A stretch of 6,696 bases of DNA. Source: Anaerolineales bacterium UBA6668 (GTDB lineage Bacteria > Chloroflexota > Anaerolineae > Anaerolineales > UBA6668). The DNA lies in assembly GCA_002455215.1 (NCBI GenBank), contig DKKK01000172.1, positions 10,834 through 17,529 of the forward strand, in the 5' to 3' direction. The notes below the pieces were generated by a model. That model was not told the DNA's origin. It was given only the letters and a program-made list of their open reading frames with translations, and searched no databases. Within the stretch, counting starts at the first letter, position 1. Every line of letters starts with the position of its first letter. A program made the translations under genes and the position numbers. Of this stretch, positions 1-5,763 are shown one piece after another.

Positions 1-762
1 CTGACCAGTGAAAATAAGGCGGATGTCGGTGCGCAATGGGCTTGGTGGCTAGGATTGGTTGTGCTAGGGATTTTGGGCTTGGTGGCGCTGTACTTGCTCT
101 ACAAATTGCTTCACGTCATTGATGTAGAACAAATCGGCGAATATATCAAAGAACGTGGCGCAATTATTGGCTATATTATCCTTGCCGCCATCATCTTTGC
201 TGAGTCTGGCTTGTTTTTCGGCTTCTTCCTGCCGGGGGATAGCCTTTTACTCACCGCCGGACTGCTCTCATCCAAACCAGCGGGTGAGATTATGAGCGTG
301 TGGATTTTGATACCCAGTTTGTTCCTTGCGGCAGTCTTGGGCGATAGTGTCGGCTACTGGTTTGGGCAAAAAACCGGTCCGCCGTTATTCTCACGCGAAG
401 AATCACTCTTCTTCCGTCCCAAAAACCTGCTTGCCGCCAAAAAATTTTACGATGACCGTGGCGGTATCACCATCGTCTTGGCGCGGTTTATGCCCTTCAT
501 TCGCACCTTTGCGCCCATCGTTGCCGGTGCAGTCTCCATGCCCTATATTAAATTTTTGACTTATAATCTGGTAGGTGGCGCACTGTGGGCAATCGGTTTA
601 ACCCTACTTGGACACTATTTAGGAGCGATCCCCGGCATTGATAACTACTTTACCATTTTGGTCTTGGCAGTCATTCTCGTTTCAGCCAGCCCCACCCTAC
701 TGCACCTATGGTCAGACAATAAAGAAAAAATCATTCATTGGACACGCTTACGCTTTCTGTAA
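1..762 (+). CDS. DedA-family membrane protein (5' partial)
   Basis: This is an integral membrane protein of the DedA / SNARE-associated family (PF09335). Some family members move undecaprenyl phosphate across the cytoplasmic membrane, and others affect membrane potential and envelope stress tolerance. The frame is open from base 1. The only in-window start candidates (TTG at 55, GTG at 61) fall inside the first hydrophobic stretch, so the true start is probably left of the window. Counting from codon 55, the family signature is clear: FAESGLFFGFFLPGD near 48-62 and ARFMPFIRTFAPIVAG near 143-158. E50, D62, R144 and R150 match, with the same spacing, the acidic pair and two arginines known to be needed in E. 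coli YqjA. Several further hydrophobic segments follow. The gene ends just before a strong terminator. The specific substrate is not shown by the sequence. Confidence 0.92.
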   Translation: MTSENKADVGAQWAWWLGLVVLGILGLVALYLLYKLLHVIDVEQIGEYIKERGAIIGYIILAAIIFAESGLFFGFFLPGDSLLLTAGLLSSKPAGEIMSVWILIPSLFLAAVLGDSVGYWFGQKTGPPLFSREESLFFRPKNLLAAKKFYDDRGGITIVLARFMPFIRTFAPIVAGAVSMPYIKFLTYNLVGGALWAIGLTLLGHYLGAIPGIDNYFTILVLAVILVSASPTLLHLWSDNKEKIIHWTRLRFL

Positions 763-770
763 TCCAATCA

Positions 771-804
771 AAACAGCCTAGCAAATTTGCTAGGCTGTTT
801 TTTT
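771..804 (+). terminator. Rho-independent terminator after the first DedA gene
   Basis: Bases 771-800 form a perfect 30-base palindrome with arms AAACAGCCTAGC and GCTAGGCTGTTT around a short AT-rich centre. It is followed directly by T residues, giving T7 at 798-804. It begins 8 bases after the stop codon at 760-762. On the opposite strand the T tract is only three bases long, so it should act mainly on the plus strand. Confidence 0.92.
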
Positions 805-835
805 ATCTCGCAAAGATGGGGAGTTAGGTTCGGCT

Positions 836-869
836 CAGTCTATATTCGACCCGTGCCAACTATAGACTG
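836..869. repeat. 9-bp inverted repeat between convergent dedA genes
   Basis: CAGTCTATA at 836-844 is the exact reverse complement of TATAGACTG at 861-869, with a 16-base spacer. It lies just past the 3' end of the minus-strand DedA gene. It could be that gene's transcript end structure, but neither strand has a T tract after it, so I do not call it an intrinsic terminator. Confidence 0.45.
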
Positions 870-881
870 TGATGCCTTCTC

Positions 882-1541
882 TTAGGCTCCGGTGCGATTG
901 CTATTCTGTGTCAGCTTTTTCTTTGCCAGCAAAACGTATTGCCAGCCAATGATTAGGGCAACCACCACAGCAAAGGCTAGCACTGGGCGTTCGTATCGCT
1001 CGACATAGACCATAATTGTTTCCCAATTTTCACCGAGGAGCAATCCCCCAACGCCGAGGGCGGTATTCCAAATCATTGTACCCAAAGTGGTAAACAACAG
1101 GAATTTGCCAATCGGCAGGTGATCCATACCGGCAGGAATGGAAATCAGGCTACGAATGACGGGCATCAGGCGCCCAAAAAACACACAAGCCAAGCCGTAT
1201 TTATCGAAGACATGCAAGGCTCTCAACCAATCTTCTTCCGAAAGCAAGAGCCACTTGCCATATCTACGAATGAATTGGAGCAAAAGATGGTCTTCGAACC
1301 ATTTGCCAACCCAATACAGGAGCAAAGCGCCTATCAATGAGCCAAGTGTTCCGGCTAAGATAACCCATACAATGTGCATCTCTCCGCGCCCTGCCAAAAA
1401 TCCAGCAAAGGGCATGATAAGTTCCGATGGTATCGGGGGAAAAACACATTCTAAAAACATCACCAAACTGATGCCGGGATATCCCAGCGTGCGAATGATG
1501 TTTTCTATCCAAATACGTAGCGTTTCAAGTAAAGTTGACAT
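882..1541 (-). CDS. DedA-family membrane protein (second paralogue)
   Basis: This is a second DedA / SNARE-associated family protein (PF09335) of 219 residues, which is the usual family length. It carries FLECVFPPIPSE near 29-40, the form found in the YngC/YohD-like branch, and FGRLMPVIRSLISIPAGM near 122-139 with the paired arginines R124 and R130. Hydrophobic segments lie near 22-36, 56-78, 115-123, 149-170 and 186-205, and the tail is basic (AKKKL). I chose the ATG at 1541. An in-frame TTG at 1592 would add 17 residues with no family match and sits at or next to the predicted transcription start of the candidate promoter at 1598-1606. No clear Shine-Dalgarno precedes the ATG. It differs from the first DedA protein in its acidic motif (PSE against PGD), so the two are diverged paralogues and not a recent duplication. 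A role in lipid-carrier transport is inferred from the family only. Confidence 0.92.
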   Translation of the reverse strand: MSTLLETLRIWIENIIRTLGYPGISLVMFLECVFPPIPSELIMPFAGFLAGRGEMHIVWVILAGTLGSLIGALLLYWVGKWFEDHLLLQFIRRYGKWLLLSEEDWLRALHVFDKYGLACVFFGRLMPVIRSLISIPAGMDHLPIGKFLLFTTLGTMIWNTALGVGGLLLGENWETIMVYVERYERPVLAFAVVVALIIGWQYVLLAKKKLTQNSNRTGA

Positions 1542-1597
1542 GATGTAAGATAAATTTTGACGTGTGAAAATTAGAAATGTGCGAGAAATCAACCAAT

Positions 1598-1606
1598 TTT
1601 ATAGCA
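1598..1606 (-). promoter_or_regulatory. Candidate extended -10 promoter for the second DedA gene
   Basis: Read on the minus strand, the sequence is TGCTATAAA, an extended -10 element of the TGnTATAAT kind. No good -35 box lies 16-18 bases upstream, as is common for extended -10 promoters. Transcription would start near 1591, giving a leader of about 50 bases before the ATG at 1541. Confidence 0.35.
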
Positions 1607-1706
1607 AGATTCCCAATTATCCGGGGGTTTTGATTATTTTAGAGCAGGTTTTTTATCAAATTCTTAAGTTAAACGCTTTTCAGGATTCCCGCCTTGCATT
1701 ATCATT

Positions 1707-1732
1707 TCTATTTGGCACACCTGCCAAATAGA
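1707..1732. promoter_or_regulatory. Perfect 11-bp inverted repeat upstream of sufU (operator or leader hairpin)
   Basis: TCTATTTGGCA at 1707-1717 and TGCCAAATAGA at 1722-1732 are exact reverse complements with a 4-base centre (CACC). The element ends 37 bases before the sufU start. There is no T run after it on either strand, so it is not an intrinsic terminator. The core TTGGCA-N4-TGCCAA has the form of a dimeric repressor site, but it could equally fold as a leader RNA hairpin. The regulator is unknown. Confidence 0.5.
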
Positions 1733-1769
1733 CCATTGAAGAAACACAACCCTTTTAAAAACACTATCT

Positions 1770-2144
1770 ATGCAAGACGCCCAGCAAACTATTTTAGACC
1801 ACTATCAACACCCCAGCCACAAAGGCGAATTGGCTGAGTTTACTCACCATGCCAAAGTTGAAAACCCGCTGTGTGGGGACCAAGTGGAAGTGTTTTTGCG
1901 AGTTTCTGTAGATGGAATTGTGGAAGAAGTAGGGTTTGTCGGGCGTGGATGTGTCATCTCGCAGGCAACCACCGACATGCTTCTAGCAGATGTGCTGTAC
2001 AAGCCACTACACGAAGTACATCAGCGCAACCTAGAAAGCCAGCTAGCCCTGTTGGATGTGCCTATCGGTGTCACCCGTCAGCGCTGTGTCTTACTTTCCT
2101 TGCGGGCGGTGCAGAGCGCGACACCGCCCGACATAGGCGAGTAA
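1770..2144 (+). CDS. sufU: SufU/IscU-type iron-sulfur cluster assembly protein
   Basis: This cytoplasmic protein belongs to the NifU N-terminal / SufU family, which receives sulfur from a cysteine desulfurase (SufS in SufU systems) for Fe-S cluster assembly. It has 124 residues. The ligand motifs are NPLCGD at 32-37 (C35, D37), GRGCVISQATTDML at 58-71 (C61) and TRQRC at 102-106 (C106). These four positions match the zinc/cluster ligands of SufU. The spacing between the second and third cysteine is shorter than in Bacillus SufU, where an insertion of about 20 residues is typical, so this is a compact, more IscU-like variant. SufU proteins usually have LSGVRKFPARIKC in the last motif region, and here the match is looser (LLDVPIGVTRQRC). 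No sufS, sufB or sufD lies in the window, so it stands alone. There is no evident Shine-Dalgarno before the ATG, and the start is set by homology to the N-terminal helix (ILDHYQHP). Confidence 0.88.
   Translation: MQDAQQTILDHYQHPSHKGELAEFTHHAKVENPLCGDQVEVFLRVSVDGIVEEVGFVGRGCVISQATTDMLLADVLYKPLHEVHQRNLESQLALLDVPIGVTRQRCVLLSLRAVQSATPPDIGE
2103..2130 (+). repeat. GC-rich hairpin inside the 3' end of sufU
   Basis: CGGGCGGTG at 2103-2111 pairs perfectly with CACCGCCCG at 2122-2130 across a 10-base loop. It lies within the last 15 codons of sufU, in the C-terminal tail beyond the conserved family region, and before the 26-base gap to the converging lipoprotein gene. There is no T tract, so it may stabilise the message end or pause RNA polymerase instead of terminating on its own. 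Confidence 0.4.
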
Positions 2145-2170
2145 ATACCCTGCCAGCGCCAATTCCCCTA

Positions 2171-3889
2171 TCATTCTTCCCCAACTTCAGTTAAGCCACT
2201 CCAACTGACCACACGCGTTTCGCCATCGCTGGAGAGTTGTTGTGCTTGCCCGCTTTCCACATCTACCACCCACAAATTGCCGTCCCACAAACAGGCTACC
2301 AAACGCCCATCCGGTGACCAAGACAACGTTTGCGGGGTTAAGCCGTTTTGCTCGGCAGGCGGAAACAGCGCACGCGGATTACTGCCATCCACATCGGCAA
2401 CCCACAAGCGGTAGCGGCTGGTAGCGCTTTCGAGTGGTAAATCTGCTTGTAAGAATGCCAAGCGTGCTGTTGTGTTGAGTGGGCTAATGGCAGGGCTCGC
2501 CCACATGCCAGCTTGCGCCTGCAATTCGGCGCTAAAACCGCCATCGGTTGCCAAAGCTGTCAGGTTAAAAACAGCGCTATCTTCGGGCGCTTCCAATCCA
2601 AGCGTTGCGCCATGTAACACGGTAAACAAAATGCGATTGTCTGCCGACCACTGCATTTCCGGCAACCACACCCAATCCGAGCGCGTGTTGTAGGGGGTGT
2701 AACGCGCCAAAACAAAGCTATTGAGCGGGTAGTTTTGCGTGTAAGGGGTGGCAGTAGGCAAGGGTGTGGCTGTGGCAAAGAACGGGTCGGGAGTGTCGGT
2801 GGGGAATAGAGAAGCGTAATCAAAACGTGGGGCAAACTCCACCTGCGGCACGCTAATGACGCCCATCGAATCGGCTTGGGCGTAGGAGATATATGCGCCA
2901 TCTGCCGCCCAAGCAAAGCGCGTGCCATACCAGCCCATTAACCCACCCGCGTTGCTTGCCACAATCTCGGCAATAGGCTCTAGCACCACGTTGTTCTCGT
3001 CAAATTGCATCAGGCGCAAGTCATTATTTGCCTTCCAGCCCGGCGCGGCAGAGCGCGGCTCGGCGGTGCTAAATGCCAACGTGCGGGCGCGGTGGGGTGC
3101 CCAATCCGCCCACAATATGTTTTCAATACCTAGTTCAAACGGCGTTGACTCTTCGGCAGTTGAAATTGCCCACAAGCTGTTGAACCCACCCAGCGATGCG
3201 GCGCTACGTGAGTAAAGCAAATACTCACCATCGGGAGATAAGCGAAAAATGCGCCCATCCAAATCACCACTCACAGTCAGTGGTGCCCGATTGCCCGAAT
3301 CTTCCACTACTTGCCAAGCATTGCCCGCGCTCAGATAGACCAACCGACCCACAATGGGGACTACGGTCAGGTTGGTTTGTACCCCTAGCATGGTGATTTC
3401 CGGGCGAGCGGCAGTTAAGGTTTGACGGCGCACTTCTACACGGCTGACTTGCACGCCATCTTCATATACGATACGGTAGGTGATTTCTTCCTGTCCATTG
3501 TTGCCGGTTTGCAAAAGCCGCCTTTCGCCCGCTGGCAAGCCTTCATTGCGCACCACTTGTTGCTCAAAGGGAATTTCGATGGTTTCAATTTGAAATTCTT
3601 CGCGTACACGAACAACCAAAATGGTTAAACCATCAATAACTGGCGAAAATTCGCCCGGCGTTACTCGGTCTAGCTCGCCAAGAGTAACCTGCTGTTCGCG
3701 TAGCACATCACGCACGACTGCCGCCGTACTCTCAAAGGTTCGCGTCGCGCCACCCACTTGCAAGGTTACAGATTTGCTGGACGTATCTAAATTCTCTACC
3801 GGCTCCCTGAGTGTGATGGTGCAAGCCGACAGGAGTGTGGCGATGAAAAGGGGTAAAATGTGTGAAAAAAATCGGCGCATGAAAAACAT
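2171..3889 (-). CDS. Lipoprotein with DUF348, G5 and TolB-like propeller domains
   Basis: This is a predicted exported lipoprotein of 572 residues. Residues 1-23 form a lipoprotein signal: basic MRRFF, a hydrophobic core, and the lipobox LSAC with C23 as the lipidated residue. Residues about 39-95 resemble DUF348 (PF03990), and about 96-170 resemble a G5 domain (PF07501) with the typical close ITYRIVYEDGVQVSR. Both occur in cell-wall and resuscitation-factor-like proteins. From about 185 to the end there are WD40/TolB-like blades, with SPDG turns near 218-221 (FRLSPDGEYLLYS) and 525-528 (LSWSPDGRLVACLWDG). A Thr/Pro-rich linker (TDTPDPFFATATPLPTATP) at about 374-392 splits the propeller region, as is common in Chloroflexota exported proteins. 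A role in binding wall glycans, or as an extracellular sensor/scaffold, is inference, and no catalytic residues are evident. An ATG three codons in (3880) is an equally good start. There is no clear Shine-Dalgarno. Confidence 0.85.
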   Translation of the reverse strand: MFFMRRFFSHILPLFIATLLSACTITLREPVENLDTSSKSVTLQVGGATRTFESTAAVVRDVLREQQVTLGELDRVTPGEFSPVIDGLTILVVRVREEFQIETIEIPFEQQVVRNEGLPAGERRLLQTGNNGQEEITYRIVYEDGVQVSRVEVRRQTLTAARPEITMLGVQTNLTVVPIVGRLVYLSAGNAWQVVEDSGNRAPLTVSGDLDGRIFRLSPDGEYLLYSRSAASLGGFNSLWAISTAEESTPFELGIENILWADWAPHRARTLAFSTAEPRSAAPGWKANNDLRLMQFDENNVVLEPIAEIVASNAGGLMGWYGTRFAWAADGAYISYAQADSMGVISVPQVEFAPRFDYASLFPTDTPDPFFATATPLPTATPYTQNYPLNSFVLARYTPYNTRSDWVWLPEMQWSADNRILFTVLHGATLGLEAPEDSAVFNLTALATDGGFSAELQAQAGMWASPAISPLNTTARLAFLQADLPLESATSRYRLWVADVDGSNPRALFPPAEQNGLTPQTLSWSPDGRLVACLWDGNLWVVDVESGQAQQLSSDGETRVVSWSGLTEVGEE

Positions 3890-4059
3890 TCGGGTAACTC
3901 AAGGGACACAGGGATTGTTTGTTCGGCGCTGGTCAAAATAACGTCTTTTTTTAAAGGTAAAAACGCAATGCCACACTGCCGAATAGCATTCAAATTGCAA
4001 TTTGTTTGCCAGCCGCCCTGCCCTGCGCAAAATTGTACTACAAAATGGGGTTTGCCACT

Positions 4060-4082
4060 TGACGCAAGTGGCTGACGCAAGT
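4060..4082. repeat. Tandem 10-base direct repeat
   Basis: TGACGCAAGT occurs at 4060-4069 and again at 4073-4082, three bases apart. The first copy overlaps the inverted repeat GCCACTT-GACGC-AAGTGGC (4054-4072). The 13-base periodicity is not an integral helical turn. It may be a regulator-binding pair or a chance local duplication. Confidence 0.4.
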
Positions 4083-4204
4083 AAAATATCTCCCTGTTCC
4101 GGAGCGCTACCCAACGGCGTTCTGTCTGAGCGTCCTTTGTTTTGCACTTTTTATATTTGACACGGGTTATACTCGGCATCTGTGCCGAATATTGAGTTGG
4201 ACTT

Positions 4205-4222
4205 TTTCCCTTGCAAGGGAAA
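4205..4222. repeat. Perfect 18-base palindrome
   Basis: TTTCCCTTGCAAGGGAAA is exactly self-complementary. It lies 17 bases after the TCGGCA-TCTG-TGCCGA hairpin (4173-4188), so the two could form tandem stem-loops in a leader RNA or paired operator sites. No T tract follows it on the plus strand. Confidence 0.45.
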
Positions 4223-4298
4223 GCGCAATTCCCATCCATGTCAACTATAGGTGCCTACGCTAGAAAATTGCCCATATTCCTATATTAGGAAAAAAGCA

Positions 4299-4346
4299 AT
4301 GTTTGAACGGGTTGAAAAAGACATAAATAACTTGCTACCCTTCTGA
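4299..4346 (+). other. Possible 15-codon leader ORF upstream of bL25
   Basis: ATG at 4299 opens a 15-residue frame (MFERVEKDINNLLPF) ending in TGA at 4344-4346, 84 bases before the bL25 start. AGGA at 4287-4290, 8 bases before the ATG, is one of the better Shine-Dalgarno matches in the window, and it lies within the hairpin TTCCTA-TAT-TAGGAA (4277-4291) that could mask it. The base count is too short to show coding bias, so chance is quite possible. Confidence 0.2.
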
Positions 4347-4414
4347 ATTTCGGAGCAGGTCTGTAGGAAAGTTATTTTATCCCTGTTCCCAAAATATTTC
4401 AGAACGAAGTAATT

Positions 4415-4420
4415 AAAAGG
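4415..4420 (+). promoter_or_regulatory. Shine-Dalgarno for bL25
   Basis: AAAAGG lies 10 bases before the ATG at 4431. It decides the start against an in-frame TTG at 4425, which would leave only 4 bases of spacing. Most other starts in the window have no comparable site. Confidence 0.55.
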
Positions 4421-4430
4421 TTTTTTGAAA

Positions 4431-4709
4431 ATGGCTACACTAACAGCACAAAAGCGCGAAGTTGTTCGCAAAGGTTTAGGCGCATTGCGCCGCAGTGGGC
4501 AACTGCCCGCAGTCGTTTATGGGTCAAATAGCGAACCATTCTTGGTGCAATTGCCCATCCACGAAAGCACACTCACTATTAATCGCTCCGCTCAAGACGC
4601 AATTTTTGATTTGAGCGTAGATGGCAAAGCGTATCGCGTAGTGGTCAAAGAAGTGCAACGAGAAAAATTAACCGGCAAACCCACTCACGTGGATTTCATG
4701 CTGGTCTAA
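4431..4709 (+). CDS. rplY: 50S ribosomal protein bL25 (short form)
   Basis: This is a 92-residue bL25 protein, the large-subunit protein that binds 5S rRNA. Conserved features are the N-terminal strand and basic helix (TAQKREVVRKGLGALRRSG at about 5-23), the LPAVVYGSN turn at 25-33, and the C-terminal signature VVKEVQREKLTGKPTHVDF at about 71-89. It is the same size as E. coli L25 (94 residues) and lacks the C-terminal beta domain that gives the TL5/CTC form of about 185-220 residues common outside Gammaproteobacteria. The stop is clean, and the sequence after it has further stops in frame, so there is no sign of a recent frameshift removing a longer tail. The usual neighbours pth and prs are absent from the window. 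A bidirectional terminator follows. Confidence 0.93.
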   Translation: MATLTAQKREVVRKGLGALRRSGQLPAVVYGSNSEPFLVQLPIHESTLTINRSAQDAIFDLSVDGKAYRVVVKEVQREKLTGKPTHVDFMLV

Positions 4710-4807
4710 AGCCCGTTTTTCTCATTTCGGTAAGGTTGAGAATAGCCCCTTTAATCTTAAAAGGGAAACCGCAACTCTCCATTCTATCGAACAATACGAT
4801 GAAAATT

Positions 4808-4836
4808 AAAAGGCGATTGATATCAATCGCCTTTTT
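4808..4836. terminator. Bidirectional intrinsic terminator between bL25 and kynA
   Basis: Bases 4808-4835 are a perfect 28-base palindrome with arms AAAAGGCGATTGAT and ATCAATCGCCTTTT. On the plus strand the T tract covers 4832-4836. On the minus strand the arm ends in TTTT and is followed by AATTTT. It lies 98 bases after the bL25 stop and 38 bases beyond the kynA stop, so it can end both converging transcripts. Confidence 0.9.
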
Positions 4837-4874
4837 GTGTTGTACTTGACACGTCTGAACTGTACGGAAAATTG

Positions 4875-5663
4875 TTATAAATGGGTGCGAATCTCCCATA
4901 GGTCGGGGAACAGTGGGCGGATGGTGCTAGCCAAATAGCCTACCCCACTGGAACCACCCGTCCCTTGCTTGTCACCAATTGTCCGGGCAACCATCTTCAC
5001 ATGGCGGTAACGCCACTCCTGCAAGCCTTCATCTAAATCCACTAAGCTTTCACAAACCCGCATCAGTTCCGGGCGGTTGCGATAGACATCCACTAAGGCT
5101 TCTTGGACTGCCGGATTGCTGGTAACCGGTTGGGTCACATCGCGTTGCAGAGCGTTCTGCAAACCAGTTACGCCACTCTTGGCGAGAAAAGCCAAAAAAC
5201 TATCCCACAAACTGGGTGCTTGATAACGCGCTAGCAGTCGTTGATACTCGTCAGTTTCACTTTCAAAATGCTTTAACATCGGCAGGCGTTTGTAGCCCAA
5301 AGCAAACTCCACTTCGCGAAATTGTGCCGACTGAAAGCCACTTCCCGATTCCAAAAAGTCTCGGAAAGACAAAAACTCCAGCGGAGTCATGGTTTCTAGC
5401 ACATCAATCTGATGCACCACCGTCTTGAGAATGGTTAAAATACGGCGCAACGTACCGACTGCGCGAGCGGCATCCCCGTTGACAAGGCTTTTCTGTAAGT
5501 AGTCCATCTCATGCAACATTTGTTTGAACCACAATTCATATACTTGATGAATGATAATAAATAGTAGTTCATCATGTTCAGGACCTACAGAACGGGGTTG
5601 TTGGGCAGATAGAATAGTATCTACCTGCAGATATTGAGAATAGTTGAGTCGGGGGCTAGTCAT
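4875..5663 (-). CDS. kynA: Tryptophan 2,3-dioxygenase
   Basis: This is a cytoplasmic haem dioxygenase converting L-tryptophan to N-formylkynurenine, the first step of the kynurenine pathway. The protein has 262 residues from the ATG at 5663, close to other bacterial enzymes. Key residues (this numbering) are F35 and H39 in ELLFIIIHQVYELWFKQ (distal pocket), F97 and R101 in EFLSFRDF (R101 pairs with the substrate carboxylate in the family), the SGFQSAQFR segment at 108-116, the axial haem ligand H221 in WRYRHVKMV, and T235 in the GTGGSSG loop that holds the substrate ammonium. An ATG at 5744 is in frame but would add 27 residues without family match. It also lies upstream of the predicted transcription start, so I reject it. 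No Shine-Dalgarno is visible. No kynB or kynU is in the window. The gene is divergent from the Rieske gene. Confidence 0.95.
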   Translation of the reverse strand: MTSPRLNYSQYLQVDTILSAQQPRSVGPEHDELLFIIIHQVYELWFKQMLHEMDYLQKSLVNGDAARAVGTLRRILTILKTVVHQIDVLETMTPLEFLSFRDFLESGSGFQSAQFREVEFALGYKRLPMLKHFESETDEYQRLLARYQAPSLWDSFLAFLAKSGVTGLQNALQRDVTQPVTSNPAVQEALVDVYRNRPELMRVCESLVDLDEGLQEWRYRHVKMVARTIGDKQGTGGSSGVGYLASTIRPLFPDLWEIRTHL

Positions 5664-5710
5664 GGTTAAAAATGTGTGGGCGGAAAACCAATAAGCAAAT
5701 TGCACAAAAT

Positions 5711-5739
5711 TTGCCTTTTCTTTTTGTTCAGGATATACT
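5711..5739 (+). promoter_or_regulatory. Candidate sigma70 promoter for the Rieske / acyl-CoA dehydrogenase operon
   Basis: TTGCCT at 5711-5716 and TATACT at 5734-5739 are separated by exactly 17 bases. The -10 box matches the consensus at five of six positions and the -35 box at four. Transcription would start near 5746, giving a leader of about 54 bases to the ATG at 5800. Confidence 0.5.
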
Positions 5740-5763
5740 ATCATAAACTGTGAATTTTGTCAC
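5735..5763 (-). promoter_or_regulatory. Candidate sigma70 promoter for kynA
   Basis: On the minus strand, GTGACA (5763-5758) and TAGTAT (5740-5735) are 17 bases apart, matching consensus at five and four of six positions. Transcription would start near 5728, about 65 bases before the ATG at 5663. Its -10 box overlaps that of the opposing promoter almost completely, so the two should exclude each other. Confidence 0.45.

Larger units (their letters stand above)
3890..4430. other. Long intergenic region rich in dyad-symmetric elements
   Basis: These 541 bases separate the minus-strand lipoprotein gene from the plus-strand bL25 gene, so the region must hold both promoters. No long reading frame in it looks like a protein. 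It contains palindromes at 3991-4004 (CAAATTGCAATTTG), 4054-4072 (7-bp arms, 5-base loop), 4173-4188 (TCGGCA-TCTG-TGCCGA), 4205-4222 (TTTCCCTTGCAAGGGAAA) and 4277-4291 (TTCCTA-TAT-TAGGAA), plus a 10-base direct repeat at 4060-4082. A possible short leader ORF lies at 4299-4346. The best plus-strand promoter I see is TTGAAC (4303-4308) with TAAATA (4324-4329), but the 15-base spacing is short and I do not trust it. Confidence 0.6.

Noticed and set aside
1138..1548. 136-codon frame on the plus strand
   Set aside because: It is antisense to the second DedA gene, whose family motifs are unambiguous.
1711..1728. Sigma54 promoter suggested by TGGCAC upstream of sufU
   Set aside because: No TTGC-type -12 element follows at the needed spacing; the sequence is better explained as an inverted repeat.
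2560..2928. 122-codon frame on the minus strand
   Set aside because: It is an alternative frame within the lipoprotein gene, and its Pro/Thr/Arg-rich sequence is a shadow of the Thr/Pro linker region.
4157..4173. TTGACA followed by TATACT as a plus-strand promoter
   Set aside because: The boxes are only 5 bases apart, which is not workable for sigma70.
3796..4239. 147-codon frame on the minus strand upstream of and overlapping the lipoprotein gene
   Set aside because: It covers the lipoprotein's signal peptide in another frame, its composition is not protein-like (many Cys, Lys, Ser without pattern), it matches no family I know, and it spans the palindromes of the spacer.
4238..4288. 16-codon frame on the plus strand in the bL25 upstream spacer
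   Set aside because: It has no ribosome-binding site and runs into the next hairpin.
5664..5744. 27-residue N-terminal extension of tryptophan dioxygenase from the ATG at 5744
   Set aside because: It has no family match and lies across the predicted promoter start for kynA.
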